From contig CALFEY010000370.1 in assembly GCA_937958295.1 (NCBI GenBank), positions 1 through 10,723 on the forward strand: a stretch of DNA of 10,723 nucleotides, given 5' to 3'. This DNA is from an uncultured Pseudomonadota bacterium. GTDB taxonomy: Bacteria > Pseudomonadota > Gammaproteobacteria > Burkholderiales > Casimicrobiaceae. The translations under genes and the position numbers were made by a program. Positions 1-6,925 of this stretch are shown piece after piece; the first letter of the stretch is position 1, and each line of letters starts with the position of its first letter. The notes under the pieces were generated by a model. It searched no databases. It worked only from the letters and a program-made list of their open reading frames with translations, and was not told where the DNA came from.

Positions 1-222
1 CGCGCGCCGCCGGACGGCGGCGCCAGCGGGAGAAGCCTGCAGGAGGCGAGCGCCGCAGCGGCGGCGGCGGCGCGAGCCGGGCCGGCGCGCCGCCCCGGGC
101 CGGTCGAGCCCCCCTGTTGCGTGTTGTTCTGGTGGCATCGGCGTGACGCACGTCCCGAGCGTTCCGGGCAACCCGAATTCTAGAAAGCAAGCCGACGCAG
201 GAAAAATACGGAATTCGGAGAT
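1..222. other. GC-rich segment without a supportable gene
   Basis: Several frames stay open here only because the DNA is extremely GC-rich. One plus-strand frame is open from base 1 to a TGA at 144-146 and could be the tail of an upstream gene, but its translation is low-complexity Arg/Gly/Ala and matches nothing I recognise. The segment includes five GCG triplets in a row (58-72) and a strong hairpin near its left edge. From about 160 the composition becomes less GC-rich and turns into the promoter region of the LysR gene at 265. Confidence 0.5.
4..23. repeat. Perfect GC hairpin, 9-bp arms
   Basis: GCGCCGCCG (4-12) and CGGCGGCGC (15-23) are perfect reverse complements separated by two bases; in practice this is an 8-bp stem with a GGAC loop. 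No T-run follows on either strand, so it is not a canonical intrinsic terminator. It could belong to an upstream gene cut off by the window edge. Confidence 0.4.
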
Positions 223-247
223 GGGGTATAAGGTCAGCCTATACCCC
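223..247. promoter_or_regulatory. NAC-type operator (ATA-N9-TAT dyad)
   Basis: GGGGTATA (223-230) and TATACCCC (240-247) form a perfect 8-bp inverted repeat around a 9-bp spacer. Its core is ATA-N9-TAT, the published consensus for the LysR-family regulator NAC, and it also contains the general LysR motif T-N11-A (T229, A241). The dyad ends 17 bases before the ATG of a NAC-like regulator at 265. TATAAG at 227-232 could be a -10 element, in which case the site would overlap the promoter and suit autorepression, as known for NAC. The dyad and its spacing are seen directly; the function is inferred. Confidence 0.6.
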
Positions 248-264
248 CCTCCCCCCAGCGCACC

Positions 265-1245
265 ATGGACATCCGCCAGCTTCGCTACTTCACCCAGATC
301 GTGGAGAGCGGGAGCTTTGCCAAGGCCTCCCGCCAGCTTTTCATCGCCCAGCCGGCACTAAGCCAGCAGCTTGCCAAGCTCGAGGGCGAGGTGGGCAAGC
401 CCCTGCTCAACCGCACGCCGAAAGGTGTCACGCCGACGGGCAACGGGCTTGCGCTGTACCACCACGCGAAATTCATGCTCCGCCAACTCGACCAGGCGCT
501 GTCCATCGCGCGGGAGGAATCGGGCGCCGTGCGCGGCATGGTGTCGCTGGGCCTTCCCGCCACCACCGTGTGCGCCCTCGGCATGCCCCTCGTGCAGCGC
601 CTGCGCGACCGGTTTCCGAGCGTGCTGCTCAATGTCGTCGAAGGGATGAGCGGCCATCTGGGCCAGATGATGCGCTTGGGCCAGCTCGACCTTGCCGTGC
701 TCTTCAGCCCGGACGTCGCGCCCGACCTCCACGCCCGCCCCCTGCTGGAGGAGGAACTCTTCGTCCTGCTGCCCCGGCACAGCCCGCTAGTGCCGCCACG
801 GCGCACCTCGTTGCGACTCGAAGAGGCCGCGCAGTTGCCGCTGATCCTGCCCACGGGTGCCCATGGCCTGCGCCGCCGCGTCGCGGCGGAGCTCGAGCGG
901 CGTGACCTCACCGCCAACATCGTGGCCGAGATCGACTCGCTGTCGCTGCTCATGAGCTGCGTGTACAGCGGCATGGGCGCCACCATCAAGCCCATGGCGG
1001 CAATCCTGCTCGAGGCCGAGCGCGGCCGGCAGTGGCGGTACCTGTCCATCTCGGACGCGAGCATCAGCCGCCGCAACTACCTCTACTCGCTCGCGCCGTC
1101 GTTCTTGTCTCCCGCCGCCGCCGCGGTGGCGGCGCAGATCGACGTGGTCTCGCGCGATCTCGTGGCCTCGGGCGCATGGACCGGCGTGGAGCTCCTGATC
1201 GCCGCGGCGGATCCTGCCGCCGATGACGTGGACGAGGCGGCCTGA
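265..1245 (+). CDS. LysR-family regulator, NAC-like
   Basis: This is a DNA-binding transcription factor of 326 residues, near the usual LysR length of about 300. The winged helix-turn-helix covers residues 1-60 and carries the family pattern FAKASRQLFIAQPALSQQ followed by LEGEVGKPLLNRTPKGVTPT. The effector-binding domain runs from about 90 to 295. The N-terminal half resembles NAC/Cbl-type regulators closely (RYF.QIVESGS, IAQPALSQQ, GVTPT, RG.VS.GLP). ATG 265 is the only plausible start, because an in-frame TAA lies at 229. No Shine-Dalgarno sequence is visible; the start is preceded by a C-rich run (244-257). A NAC-type dyad sits just upstream. The C-terminal tail is acidic and Ala-rich (ends DPAADDVDEAA). 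It converges on soeC with a 29-bp gap, so it need not regulate that operon. Family assignment is firm; the nitrogen role of enteric NAC is not shown here. Confidence 0.9.
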   Translation: MDIRQLRYFTQIVESGSFAKASRQLFIAQPALSQQLAKLEGEVGKPLLNRTPKGVTPTGNGLALYHHAKFMLRQLDQALSIAREESGAVRGMVSLGLPATTVCALGMPLVQRLRDRFPSVLLNVVEGMSGHLGQMMRLGQLDLAVLFSPDVAPDLHARPLLEEELFVLLPRHSPLVPPRRTSLRLEEAAQLPLILPTGAHGLRRRVAAELERRDLTANIVAEIDSLSLLMSCVYSGMGATIKPMAAILLEAERGRQWRYLSISDASISRRNYLYSLAPSFLSPAAAAVAAQIDVVSRDLVASGAWTGVELLIAAADPAADDVDEAA

Positions 1246-1257
1246 GGCTGCGGGGAC

Positions 1258-1273
1258 GGCCGGCCGCGGGCCG
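1258..1273. terminator. Possible bidirectional GC hairpin between convergent genes
   Basis: The 29-bp gap between the ends of the LysR gene and soeC holds the 8-bp palindrome GGCCGGCC (1258-1265) and an overlapping CGGCC-GCG-GGCCG hairpin (1261-1273). The position suits a shared terminator, but no T-run follows on either strand, so function is uncertain. Confidence 0.3.
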
Positions 1274-1274
1274 C

Positions 1275-2216
1275 CTAGGACATCGCCTGGTAGTAGATAT
1301 TCTGGGGGTGGTTGGCCTGGGCGAAAAAATACCAGCGCTCGGCGATGAGGCCTGCGTACTGCGCCGCAAAGGCAAGCGCGAACAGTGCCGGCCAGCCGCC
1401 GCCGACGCCGAGGAGCAGCAACGCTACCGGCACCACGAAGGCCAGCGCCAGGAAGCCCCGCTTGATCGCCAGCAGCCTGGCCGGCGACGCCCCATGGAAG
1501 AACTCCCGGGTGTTGAACGAGCTGCCCATGAAGCCCTGGGCCTTCTGCACGACGCGCGGGTGCTTCACACCGATCGCGCTCTGCGGTGTGGAACGTGGAC
1601 GCAACCGCGCGTTGCGCGCCAGCGATGCCGCGCGCGCGACCAGTCCCGCCACGGTGACGACAGCGGCAGTGAGCGCGAGGCCATTGGCCAGACGCGGCGA
1701 CCACACGGCCGCCAGCGCCGCCGCAGCCGTGGTACCCGACGCCAAGCCCAGCAGCGCGAAGTTCACCAGCGTGAGCGGGCTCGCCCACTCCTGCAGGAAC
1801 TTGAGGCAGGCGTAGATCATGCCGGTGCAGACGAAAAGCGCAAGGCAAGCCACGACGCCCAGCGCCCCCACCAGCGGCACCCAGCGCGGCGCCACCGCAT
1901 GAGCCAGCGCGTAGGCGACGAGTAGCGCCATGAACAGCGGCAGCGCGATCACCTCGCGCGACAGCCACGACGTGCGCCACATCGCGGCCGCCCGCCATGC
2001 GCGCTCGGGCCGCCCCAGGTGAAAGAACGATGCCACGAGGCCGAGTGCCACGAGCGCGACCGCGACGAGCGCGCCGCTAACGACGAGCGACGCGGGCAGC
2101 GGCGTGTCGAGGTAGCCGTGGCGGGCCAGCACATCGAGGGCGTACAGAGCGAGGAAGAGACCCTGCCCGGCTCCGATGAGCGTGGTGAGGAAAATAACCG
2201 AAAAGGCGGGATGCAT
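1275..2216 (-). CDS. soeC: Sulfite dehydrogenase membrane anchor SoeC (DmsC-type)
   Basis: This is the integral-membrane quinone-reactive subunit that anchors the SoeAB dimer and passes electrons to the quinone pool. It has 313 residues with about eight hydrophobic segments: roughly 6-30, 43-65, 90-108, 113-138, 146-170, 177-198, 250-270 and 274-292. The DmsC-family signature is visible as HLGRPERAW (66-74) followed by WRTSWLSREV (80-89). The start is ATG 2216, read from the repeated strand as MHPAFSV; it is preceded by a strong GGGGAGG ribosome site seven bases upstream, whereas an open extension further upstream would overlap soeB. It is the last gene of the operon, 13 bp after soeB. DmsC-type anchors also serve DMSO and related reductases; the sulfite assignment rests on the catalytic subunit. 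Confidence 0.85.
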   Translation of the reverse strand: MHPAFSVIFLTTLIGAGQGLFLALYALDVLARHGYLDTPLPASLVVSGALVAVALVALGLVASFFHLGRPERAWRAAAMWRTSWLSREVIALPLFMALLVAYALAHAVAPRWVPLVGALGVVACLALFVCTGMIYACLKFLQEWASPLTLVNFALLGLASGTTAAAALAAVWSPRLANGLALTAAVVTVAGLVARAASLARNARLRPRSTPQSAIGVKHPRVVQKAQGFMGSSFNTREFFHGASPARLLAIKRGFLALAFVVPVALLLLGVGGGWPALFALAFAAQYAGLIAERWYFFAQANHPQNIYYQAMS

Positions 2217-2223
2217 GCGCGCG

Positions 2224-2231
2224 CCTCCCCT
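2224..2231 (-). promoter_or_regulatory. Ribosome binding site of soeC
   Basis: AGGGGAGG on the minus strand lies seven bases before ATG 2216 and overlaps the TAG stop of soeB (2232-2230). It fixes the soeC start against a longer open frame and suggests that soeC translation is coupled to termination on soeB. Confidence 0.75.
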
Positions 2232-2961
2232 ACCAGGACGTCGTGTCGTCCAGCGACGGGCTGTCCTGCGGCGGCTTCGGCCGCTTGCCGTCGATGCGCA
2301 AGGGATTGTCCGCGCGCACGATCTGTTCGGGCGCCACCTGCATCTCGGTCTTGCGCCGCGGCAGGTAGTGGTTGGCAGGCTGCGTGCCCCACTCCGGCAT
2401 GAGCGCATAGCCGCCCTGCTCGCGGATGGCCGTGGCCGCCTCCGACGTGGGATCGTGGATGTCCCCGAACAGGCGGGCGCTGGTGGGACAGGCCATCACG
2501 CAGGCGGGCTTGCGCTCGTCGACGGGCAGCGCCTCGTCGTAGATGCGGTCCACGCACAGCGTGCACTTCTTCATCACCTTCTCTTTCATGTCGAGCTCGC
2601 GCGCGCCATAGGGGCACGCCCAGGCGCAGTACTTGCACCCGATGCACTTATCGTAGTCCACGAGCACGATCCCGTCCGAGGCGCGCTTGTACGACGCGCC
2701 CGTGGGACACACGGGAACGCACGGCGGATCCTCGCAGTGCAGGCACGACTTGGGGAAATGCACCGTCTGCGTGTCGGGATACGTCCCCACCTCGAAGGTC
2801 TGCACGCGGTTGAAGAACGTGCCGGAGGGATCCTTGCCGTACGGGTGCTCGTCGGCCATGGCGCCCGCGCTGCCGGAGGTGTTCCACTCCTTGCAGCTCG
2901 TGACGCAGGCATGGCACCCCACGCATACGTTCAGGTCGATGACGAGGGCGAGCTGGGTCAC
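2230..2961 (-). CDS. soeB: Sulfite dehydrogenase iron-sulfur subunit SoeB
   Basis: This is a DmsB/PsrB-type ferredoxin subunit of 243 residues that relays electrons from SoeA to SoeC on the cytoplasmic side. Sixteen Cys in four groups can bind four [4Fe-4S] clusters: C13-x2-C16-x2-C19-x3-C23; C73-x2-C76-x4-C81-x3-C85; C106-x2-C109-x2-C112-x3-C116; C133-x2-C136 with C154-x3-C158. None of the groups has lost a Cys, so no [3Fe-4S] variant is expected. The start is GTG 2961, whose codon overlaps the soeA TGA stop (GTGA), with AGGAAGAAAGG just upstream (the AAGG end is seven bases from the GTG). The next in-frame Met, residue 35, would delete the first Cys group. The open frame upstream of GTG is an out-of-frame shadow of soeA. 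The C-terminal 40 residues (TEMQVAPEQIVR onward) are polar and lack clusters. DmsB-family membership is firm; the partner decides the substrate. Confidence 0.9.
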   Translation of the reverse strand: MTQLALVIDLNVCVGCHACVTSCKEWNTSGSAGAMADEHPYGKDPSGTFFNRVQTFEVGTYPDTQTVHFPKSCLHCEDPPCVPVCPTGASYKRASDGIVLVDYDKCIGCKYCAWACPYGARELDMKEKVMKKCTLCVDRIYDEALPVDERKPACVMACPTSARLFGDIHDPTSEAATAIREQGGYALMPEWGTQPANHYLPRRKTEMQVAPEQIVRADNPLRIDGKRPKPPQDSPSLDDTTSW

Positions 2962-5837
2962 GGCTTGGCCTTTCTTCCTGCGCGATAGCGGATGGCGTCG
3001 GGGGTGATCTGCTGCGTGCCGGGCAGCGCGGGCATGGCGGCGAAGGCCGGGGCGGAAGCGCCGCCACCGGCCGGATCGGCCTCGATGCGCACGCGCACGT
3101 CGTACCACCCCGCCTGGCCGGTGAGCGGATCCGAGTTCGAGATGTGCTCCCCGGCGGCGTGACCCGGAAGCTCCTCGCTGATGAGGTGATTGAGCAGGAA
3201 GCCGCGCTGTGCCTCGTTGGCATCGACGTCGAGCCGCCAGGCGCCCGGCGCCTTGCCGATCGCATTCCAGGTCCACACGGTCCCCGGCTCCACGGCCTCC
3301 GAGTAGCGGGCCATGCACCGTACCTTGCCCCACTGCGACTCGACGAACATCCAGCCGCCGTCCTCGATGCCCTGAGCCTGCGCCGTCCGCGGATTGACGA
3401 AGAGATAGTTGTGCGTGTGGATCTGCCGCAGCCACGCGTTCTGCGAGTCCCACGAGTGGTACATGGCCATGGGTCGCTGCGTCACCGCCGCCAGCGGATA
3501 GCGCGCAAGGTCGGTGGCCGCGGTCTCCAGCGGCGGATACCAGAAGGGCAAGGGATCCGCATAGCGCTCGATCCGGTCCCGCAGGTGCTCCGGGGGCTGT
3601 CGTCCCTTGCGCTTGCCTTGCGCGGCGAGCCGGAACGTCTGCAGCACCTCCGAGTAGATCTGGATGAGGATGGGCTCGTTGAAGCGACGCATGCGCACGC
3701 GCTGCGCCCAGTCCATGTAGCCCTTGTTCCAATTGCGCATGTACTGGTAGGCCGCCGGCAGGCGATAGTGGTACACGCAGTCGTTCTCGGCGTAGCGCTC
3801 CCACTGCTTCGGATTGGGTGCCCCTTTGAGGAACTCGTCGCCGTTCTCGCCCCGCCACCCGGAGAGGAAGCCGATGCCGGAGCCCGGCTCCGTCTCGAAG
3901 CGCACCACGAAATCGGGATAGTCCTTGAACTTACGCGTGCCTTCCGGCGTGGTGAAGGCCGGCAGCTTCAGGCGTGCGGCGAGATCGATCAGCACCTCCT
4001 GGAACGGACGGCACTCTCCCGTGGGGGGCAGCACCGGGATGCGCACCGAGTCCATCGGCCCGTCGAACTCCGAGATCGGTCGATCGAGCATGGACATCAC
4101 GTCGTGCCGCTCGAGATACGTGGTGTCCGGCAGGATCAGGTCGGCGAATGCGGTTGTTTCCGACTGGAACGCATCGCACACGACGAGGAACGGAATCTTG
4201 TACTCGCCGCTGTCGTCGCGGTCGTTCAGCATGCGCCGAATCTCGACGGTGTTCATCGTCGAGTTCCAGGCCATGTTCGCCATGAATACCATGAGCGTGT
4301 CGATGCGATACGGATCGCCGCGCCACGCATTGGTGATCACGTTGTGCATGAGGCCGTGCACGGACAGCGGGTACTCCCACGAGAACCCCTTGTCGATGCG
4401 CACGGGATTGCCGTCGTCGTCCAGGAAGAGATCGTCGGGCGAGGCCGGCCAGCCGAGGGCGAGGCCGCCGAGCGGCGTGTTGGGCTTGACCGCCGCGGCG
4501 GAGTTCGGCGGCTTGGCGGAAGGCGGGATCGCGCGGGGAAACGGCGCCTTATGCCGGAAACCGCCGGGTCGGTCGATGGTCCCAAGGAGCGACATGAGGA
4601 TCGCGAGCGCGCGGATCGTCTGGAAGCCGTTGGAGTGCGCGGCGAGTCCGCGCATCGCGTGGAAGGCCACGGGGTTGCCGGTGACGGTGGAGTGCTCCTT
4701 CCCCCAGGAGTCGGTCCAGGCGATCGGCAGCTCGATCTTCTGGTCGCGCGCGGTCACGCCCATCTCGTGCGCGAGGCGGCGGATCGTGGCGGCCGGGATC
4801 CCGGTGATGCGCGACGCCCACTCCGGTGTGCAGCTGCGGATGCGCTCCTCCAGCAACGTGAAGGCCGGGGTGACCGGCGTGCCGTCGGCGAGCACGTAGT
4901 TGCCGAACAGGCTCGGATCCGCCCCCGGCGTGTGGCTCGGCACCGCGCGATCGGTCACGCGGTCCCACCACATCTTGTTCTGCGGGTACATCGGATTGAC
5001 TTCGGGCGCGTCGGGGTCGGTGACCATGAGCCCGAAGGCATCGCTGTTGCCGTCGAAGTTCACGAGCTGGCCCGCGTTGGTATAGCGGGCGAGGAACTCG
5101 CGGTCGTACAGGCCCGTGCTGATCAGCACGTGGATGAGCGCGAGCAGCAGCGCGCCGTCGGTCCCCGGCTTGATGGGGACCCACTCGTCGGCGATGGCGG
5201 AGTAGCCGGTGCGGATCGGATTGATCGACACGAAGCGCCCGCCCTCCCGCTTGAACTTCGAGATCGCGATCTTGAGGGGGTTGGAGTGATGATCCTCCGC
5301 CGTGCCGATCATCACGAAGAGCTTGGCCCGGGCGAGGTCCGGGCCGCCAAACTCCCAGAACGAGCCGCCGATCGTGTAGATCATCCCGGCCGCCATGTTC
5401 ACGGAGCAGAAGCCCCCGTGGGCGGCATAGTTCGGCGTGCCGTACTGCCGCGCGAAGAGACCCGTGAGCGCCTGCATCTGGTCGCGTCCCGTGAAGAGCG
5501 CGAACTTCTTGGGATCCTCGGCACGGATGCGGCCGAGCCGCTCGGTCAAGAGCGTCATCGCCTCTTCCCACGAGATCGGCTCGAACTCCGCGGCACCGCG
5601 CTCGCTGCCTGGCTTGCGCCGCAGGGGTTGGGTGAGGCGTGCCGGCGAATACTGCTTCATGATCCCCGACGAGCCCTTGGCGCAGATCACCCCCTTATTG
5701 AGCGGGTGGTCGGGGTTGCCGTCGATGTAGCGCACCTCGCCGTCGCGCAGGTGCACGCGGATGCCGCAGCGGCATGCGCACATGTAGCAGGTCGTCTTGG
5801 CGACGCTGGATCCGACAATCGTGGGCGAGGCGGTCAT
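2958..5837 (-). CDS. soeA: Sulfite dehydrogenase molybdopterin catalytic subunit SoeA
   Basis: This is a 959-residue molybdoenzyme of the DMSO-reductase family, best read as SoeA, which oxidises sulfite to sulfate in the cytoplasm. The N-terminal [4Fe-4S] motif is C17-x2-C20-x3-C24-x27-C52, followed by K54, the Lys position usual in this family. The molybdopterin domains follow from about residue 60 to 780; C144 in HGGFCSVNMAAG is the candidate molybdenum ligand. The dinucleotide-binding domain covers about 785-930 (MAMYHSWDSQNAW, then NPRTAQAQGIEDG). There is no twin-arginine signal: the protein starts MTASPTIVGSSVAKTTCYMC and goes straight into the cluster motif. That argues against periplasmic DMSO, polysulfide or thiosulfate reductases and for SoeA; length and the soeABC order also fit. 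ATG 5837 has no clear Shine-Dalgarno. soeB overlaps by 4 bp. No maturation chaperone gene is adjacent. Alternative: another cytoplasmic CISM-type oxidoreductase of unknown substrate. Confidence 0.85.
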   Translation of the reverse strand: MTASPTIVGSSVAKTTCYMCACRCGIRVHLRDGEVRYIDGNPDHPLNKGVICAKGSSGIMKQYSPARLTQPLRRKPGSERGAAEFEPISWEEAMTLLTERLGRIRAEDPKKFALFTGRDQMQALTGLFARQYGTPNYAAHGGFCSVNMAAGMIYTIGGSFWEFGGPDLARAKLFVMIGTAEDHHSNPLKIAISKFKREGGRFVSINPIRTGYSAIADEWVPIKPGTDGALLLALIHVLISTGLYDREFLARYTNAGQLVNFDGNSDAFGLMVTDPDAPEVNPMYPQNKMWWDRVTDRAVPSHTPGADPSLFGNYVLADGTPVTPAFTLLEERIRSCTPEWASRITGIPAATIRRLAHEMGVTARDQKIELPIAWTDSWGKEHSTVTGNPVAFHAMRGLAAHSNGFQTIRALAILMSLLGTIDRPGGFRHKAPFPRAIPPSAKPPNSAAAVKPNTPLGGLALGWPASPDDLFLDDDGNPVRIDKGFSWEYPLSVHGLMHNVITNAWRGDPYRIDTLMVFMANMAWNSTMNTVEIRRMLNDRDDSGEYKIPFLVVCDAFQSETTAFADLILPDTTYLERHDVMSMLDRPISEFDGPMDSVRIPVLPPTGECRPFQEVLIDLAARLKLPAFTTPEGTRKFKDYPDFVVRFETEPGSGIGFLSGWRGENGDEFLKGAPNPKQWERYAENDCVYHYRLPAAYQYMRNWNKGYMDWAQRVRMRRFNEPILIQIYSEVLQTFRLAAQGKRKGRQPPEHLRDRIERYADPLPFWYPPLETAATDLARYPLAAVTQRPMAMYHSWDSQNAWLRQIHTHNYLFVNPRTAQAQGIEDGGWMFVESQWGKVRCMARYSEAVEPGTVWTWNAIGKAPGAWRLDVDANEAQRGFLLNHLISEELPGHAAGEHISNSDPLTGQAGWYDVRVRIEADPAGGGASAPAFAAMPALPGTQQITPDAIRYRAGRKAKP

Positions 5838-5969
5838 GCGGGTCGAGTCTACGGAGCGGTTACCTATCCGTGAAACGAATAGTACTCATATAATCGACCA
5901 GTTATATCGATATAGCGCTGCGCGCCACCTCAGCTTCCGCCACTGCCGACCGGCCATCATCCCCGTCTC
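5838..5969. promoter_or_regulatory. Divergent control region soeA / YeiE-like regulator
   Basis: These 132 bases separate the soeA start (minus) from the LysR start (plus). The centre (about 5876-5915) is markedly AT-rich against a GC-rich background, as expected for overlapping divergent promoters. I cannot assign convincing -35/-10 pairs, and neither start codon has a clear Shine-Dalgarno sequence. Confidence 0.65.
5888..5914. promoter_or_regulatory. Nested dyads, candidate LysR operator
   Basis: Two inverted repeats overlap here. ATATAA (5888-5893) and TTATAT (5902-5907) form a 6-bp perfect dyad with an 8-bp spacer. TATATCGATATA (5903-5914) is a perfect 12-bp palindrome that shares the TATAT half-site. 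Adjacent, overlapping half-sites in a divergent LysR spacer suggest a two-site operator (recognition plus activation site). The exact T-N11-A symmetry is not met by the first dyad, so the site model is tentative. Confidence 0.5.
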
Positions 5970-6908
5970 ATGAGCACCCTCGCCTCGCCGCGCGTGACCT
6001 TCCGCCAGTTGCAGATCTTCATCGCAGTGGCCGATCGCGGCACGACCACCGCCGCAGCCGACGATCTCGCCCTGTCGCAATCCGCCACCAGCGCCGCGCT
6101 CAACGAGCTCGAGAGCGTGCTGGGCACGCGCCTGTTCGACCGCGTCGGCAAGCGTCTCGCGCTCAACGACAGCGGCCGGACGCTGCTGCCGCAGGCGCGC
6201 CTGCTCGTGGACGGCGCGCAGTCGCTGGAGGGGCGCTTCGCCACGGCGGCCACGGCGAGCCCGTTCCGCCTGCAGGTGGGATCGAGCACCACCATCGGTA
6301 ACTACGTGCTGCCCCCGCTGCTGGCGTCGTTCCTCGGTGCGCATCCCGGCGGGCGCCTCGCGCTGCGCATCGGCAACACGCGCGAGGTGGAGGCCGCCGT
6401 GGCGGCCTTTACCGTCGACATCGGCTTCATCGAGGGGCCGAGTCACGCCCCGGAGATGCGCACGCTCGCATTCATGGAGGACGAGCTCGTGATCGTGGCC
6501 TCGCCGCGGCACCCCCTCGCGCGGCGAGCCGGACGCAGCAGGGTCAGCATCGCCGCACTACGCCAGGCGGACTGGCTCCTGCGCGAGCCGGGATCGGGCA
6601 CGCGGGAGGCGGTCGAGCAGGCGCTGCTCCCGCACCTCGCGCGCTTGCGCTCCGGCGTGGAGCTCGGCAGCGCCGAGGCGATCAAGCTCGGCGCGGCGGA
6701 GGGGCTGGGCCTCGCCTGCCTGTCGCGGCGCGTGGTGTCCGATTTCGTGGCCCTCGGCCGCTTGCAGGTACTGCGCACCCCGCTGCCGCCGCTGCGCCGC
6801 GCGTTCAGCGTGATTCTCCACGAGCAGAAATTTGTCACGCCGGCGATGGAGGCGTTCATTGCGCACTGCCGCGGGCACGCCGCGGCGCGATCGAAAGCCA
6901 GCCGGTAG
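5970..6908 (+). CDS. LysR-family regulator, YeiE/CysL-like (likely sulfite-responsive)
   Basis: This transcription factor has 312 residues. The winged helix-turn-helix (about 9-67) reads FRQLQIFIAVADRGTTTAAA, then LALSQSATSAALNELE and LGTRLFDRVGKRLALND. The effector domain follows from about 98: SSTTIGNYVLP (105-115), VDIGFIEGP (149-157), EDELVIVASP (170-179), LREPGSGTRE (204-213) and SAEAIKLGAAEGLGLACLSR. These blocks, from memory, match E. coli YeiE almost block for block; the related CysL activates sulfite reductase in Bacillus, and YeiE has been reported to bind sulfite. Divergence from soeA over a 132-bp AT-rich dyad region suggests that it controls soeABC and itself. Start ATG 5970 is the first Met in frame, without a clear Shine-Dalgarno. 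CbbR is a more distant relative, but no Calvin-cycle genes are near. Family is firm; the ligand is inferred. Confidence 0.9.
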   Translation: MSTLASPRVTFRQLQIFIAVADRGTTTAAADDLALSQSATSAALNELESVLGTRLFDRVGKRLALNDSGRTLLPQARLLVDGAQSLEGRFATAATASPFRLQVGSSTTIGNYVLPPLLASFLGAHPGGRLALRIGNTREVEAAVAAFTVDIGFIEGPSHAPEMRTLAFMEDELVIVASPRHPLARRAGRSRVSIAALRQADWLLREPGSGTREAVEQALLPHLARLRSGVELGSAEAIKLGAAEGLGLACLSRRVVSDFVALGRLQVLRTPLPPLRRAFSVILHEQKFVTPAMEAFIAHCRGHAAARSKASR

Positions 6909-6925
6909 TCAAGCCGCCGCGATGG

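Noticed and set aside
58..72. GCG triplet run as a functional repeat
   Set aside because: Five triplets in very GC-rich DNA is within expectation and nothing around it gives it meaning.
175..216. Two GAATTC sites 36 bp apart as a cloning scar or regulatory pair
   Set aside because: The flanks differ, there is no vector-like sequence, and short palindromes recur by chance in this less GC-rich stretch.
787..1998. A 403-codon minus-strand open frame spanning the end of the LysR gene and most of soeC
   Set aside because: It crosses two convergent recognised genes in the wrong frame and its protein is low-complexity Ala/Gly/Arg.
2217..2408. Upstream extension of the soeC frame to ATG 2408
   Set aside because: The 64 extra residues are Arg/Ser/Thr-rich shadow of soeB. 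ATG 2216 has a strong ribosome site and begins the hydrophobic family sequence.
2962..3858. Upstream extension of the soeB frame
   Set aside because: It overlaps soeA out of frame and is low-complexity Arg/Ala/Gly. GTG 2961 with a good ribosome site starts exactly at the family N-terminus.
1275..5837. Reading the operon as dmsABC or psr/phs (DMSO, polysulfide or thiosulfate reductase)
   Set aside because: The catalytic subunit lacks a twin-arginine signal and no dedicated chaperone is present; SoeABC fits better, though activity is not proven by sequence.
3144..5873. A 909-codon open frame on the plus strand, antisense to soeA
   Set aside because: It is the mirror of a GC-rich gene: the antisense frame in phase with third positions lacks stops by composition. 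The translation is Arg/His/Val/Gly-rich with no recognisable domain, whereas the minus strand encodes an unmistakable molybdoenzyme.
5970..6908. CbbR (Calvin-cycle regulator) for the second LysR protein
   Set aside because: The effector-domain blocks match YeiE better, and no carbon-fixation genes are nearby.
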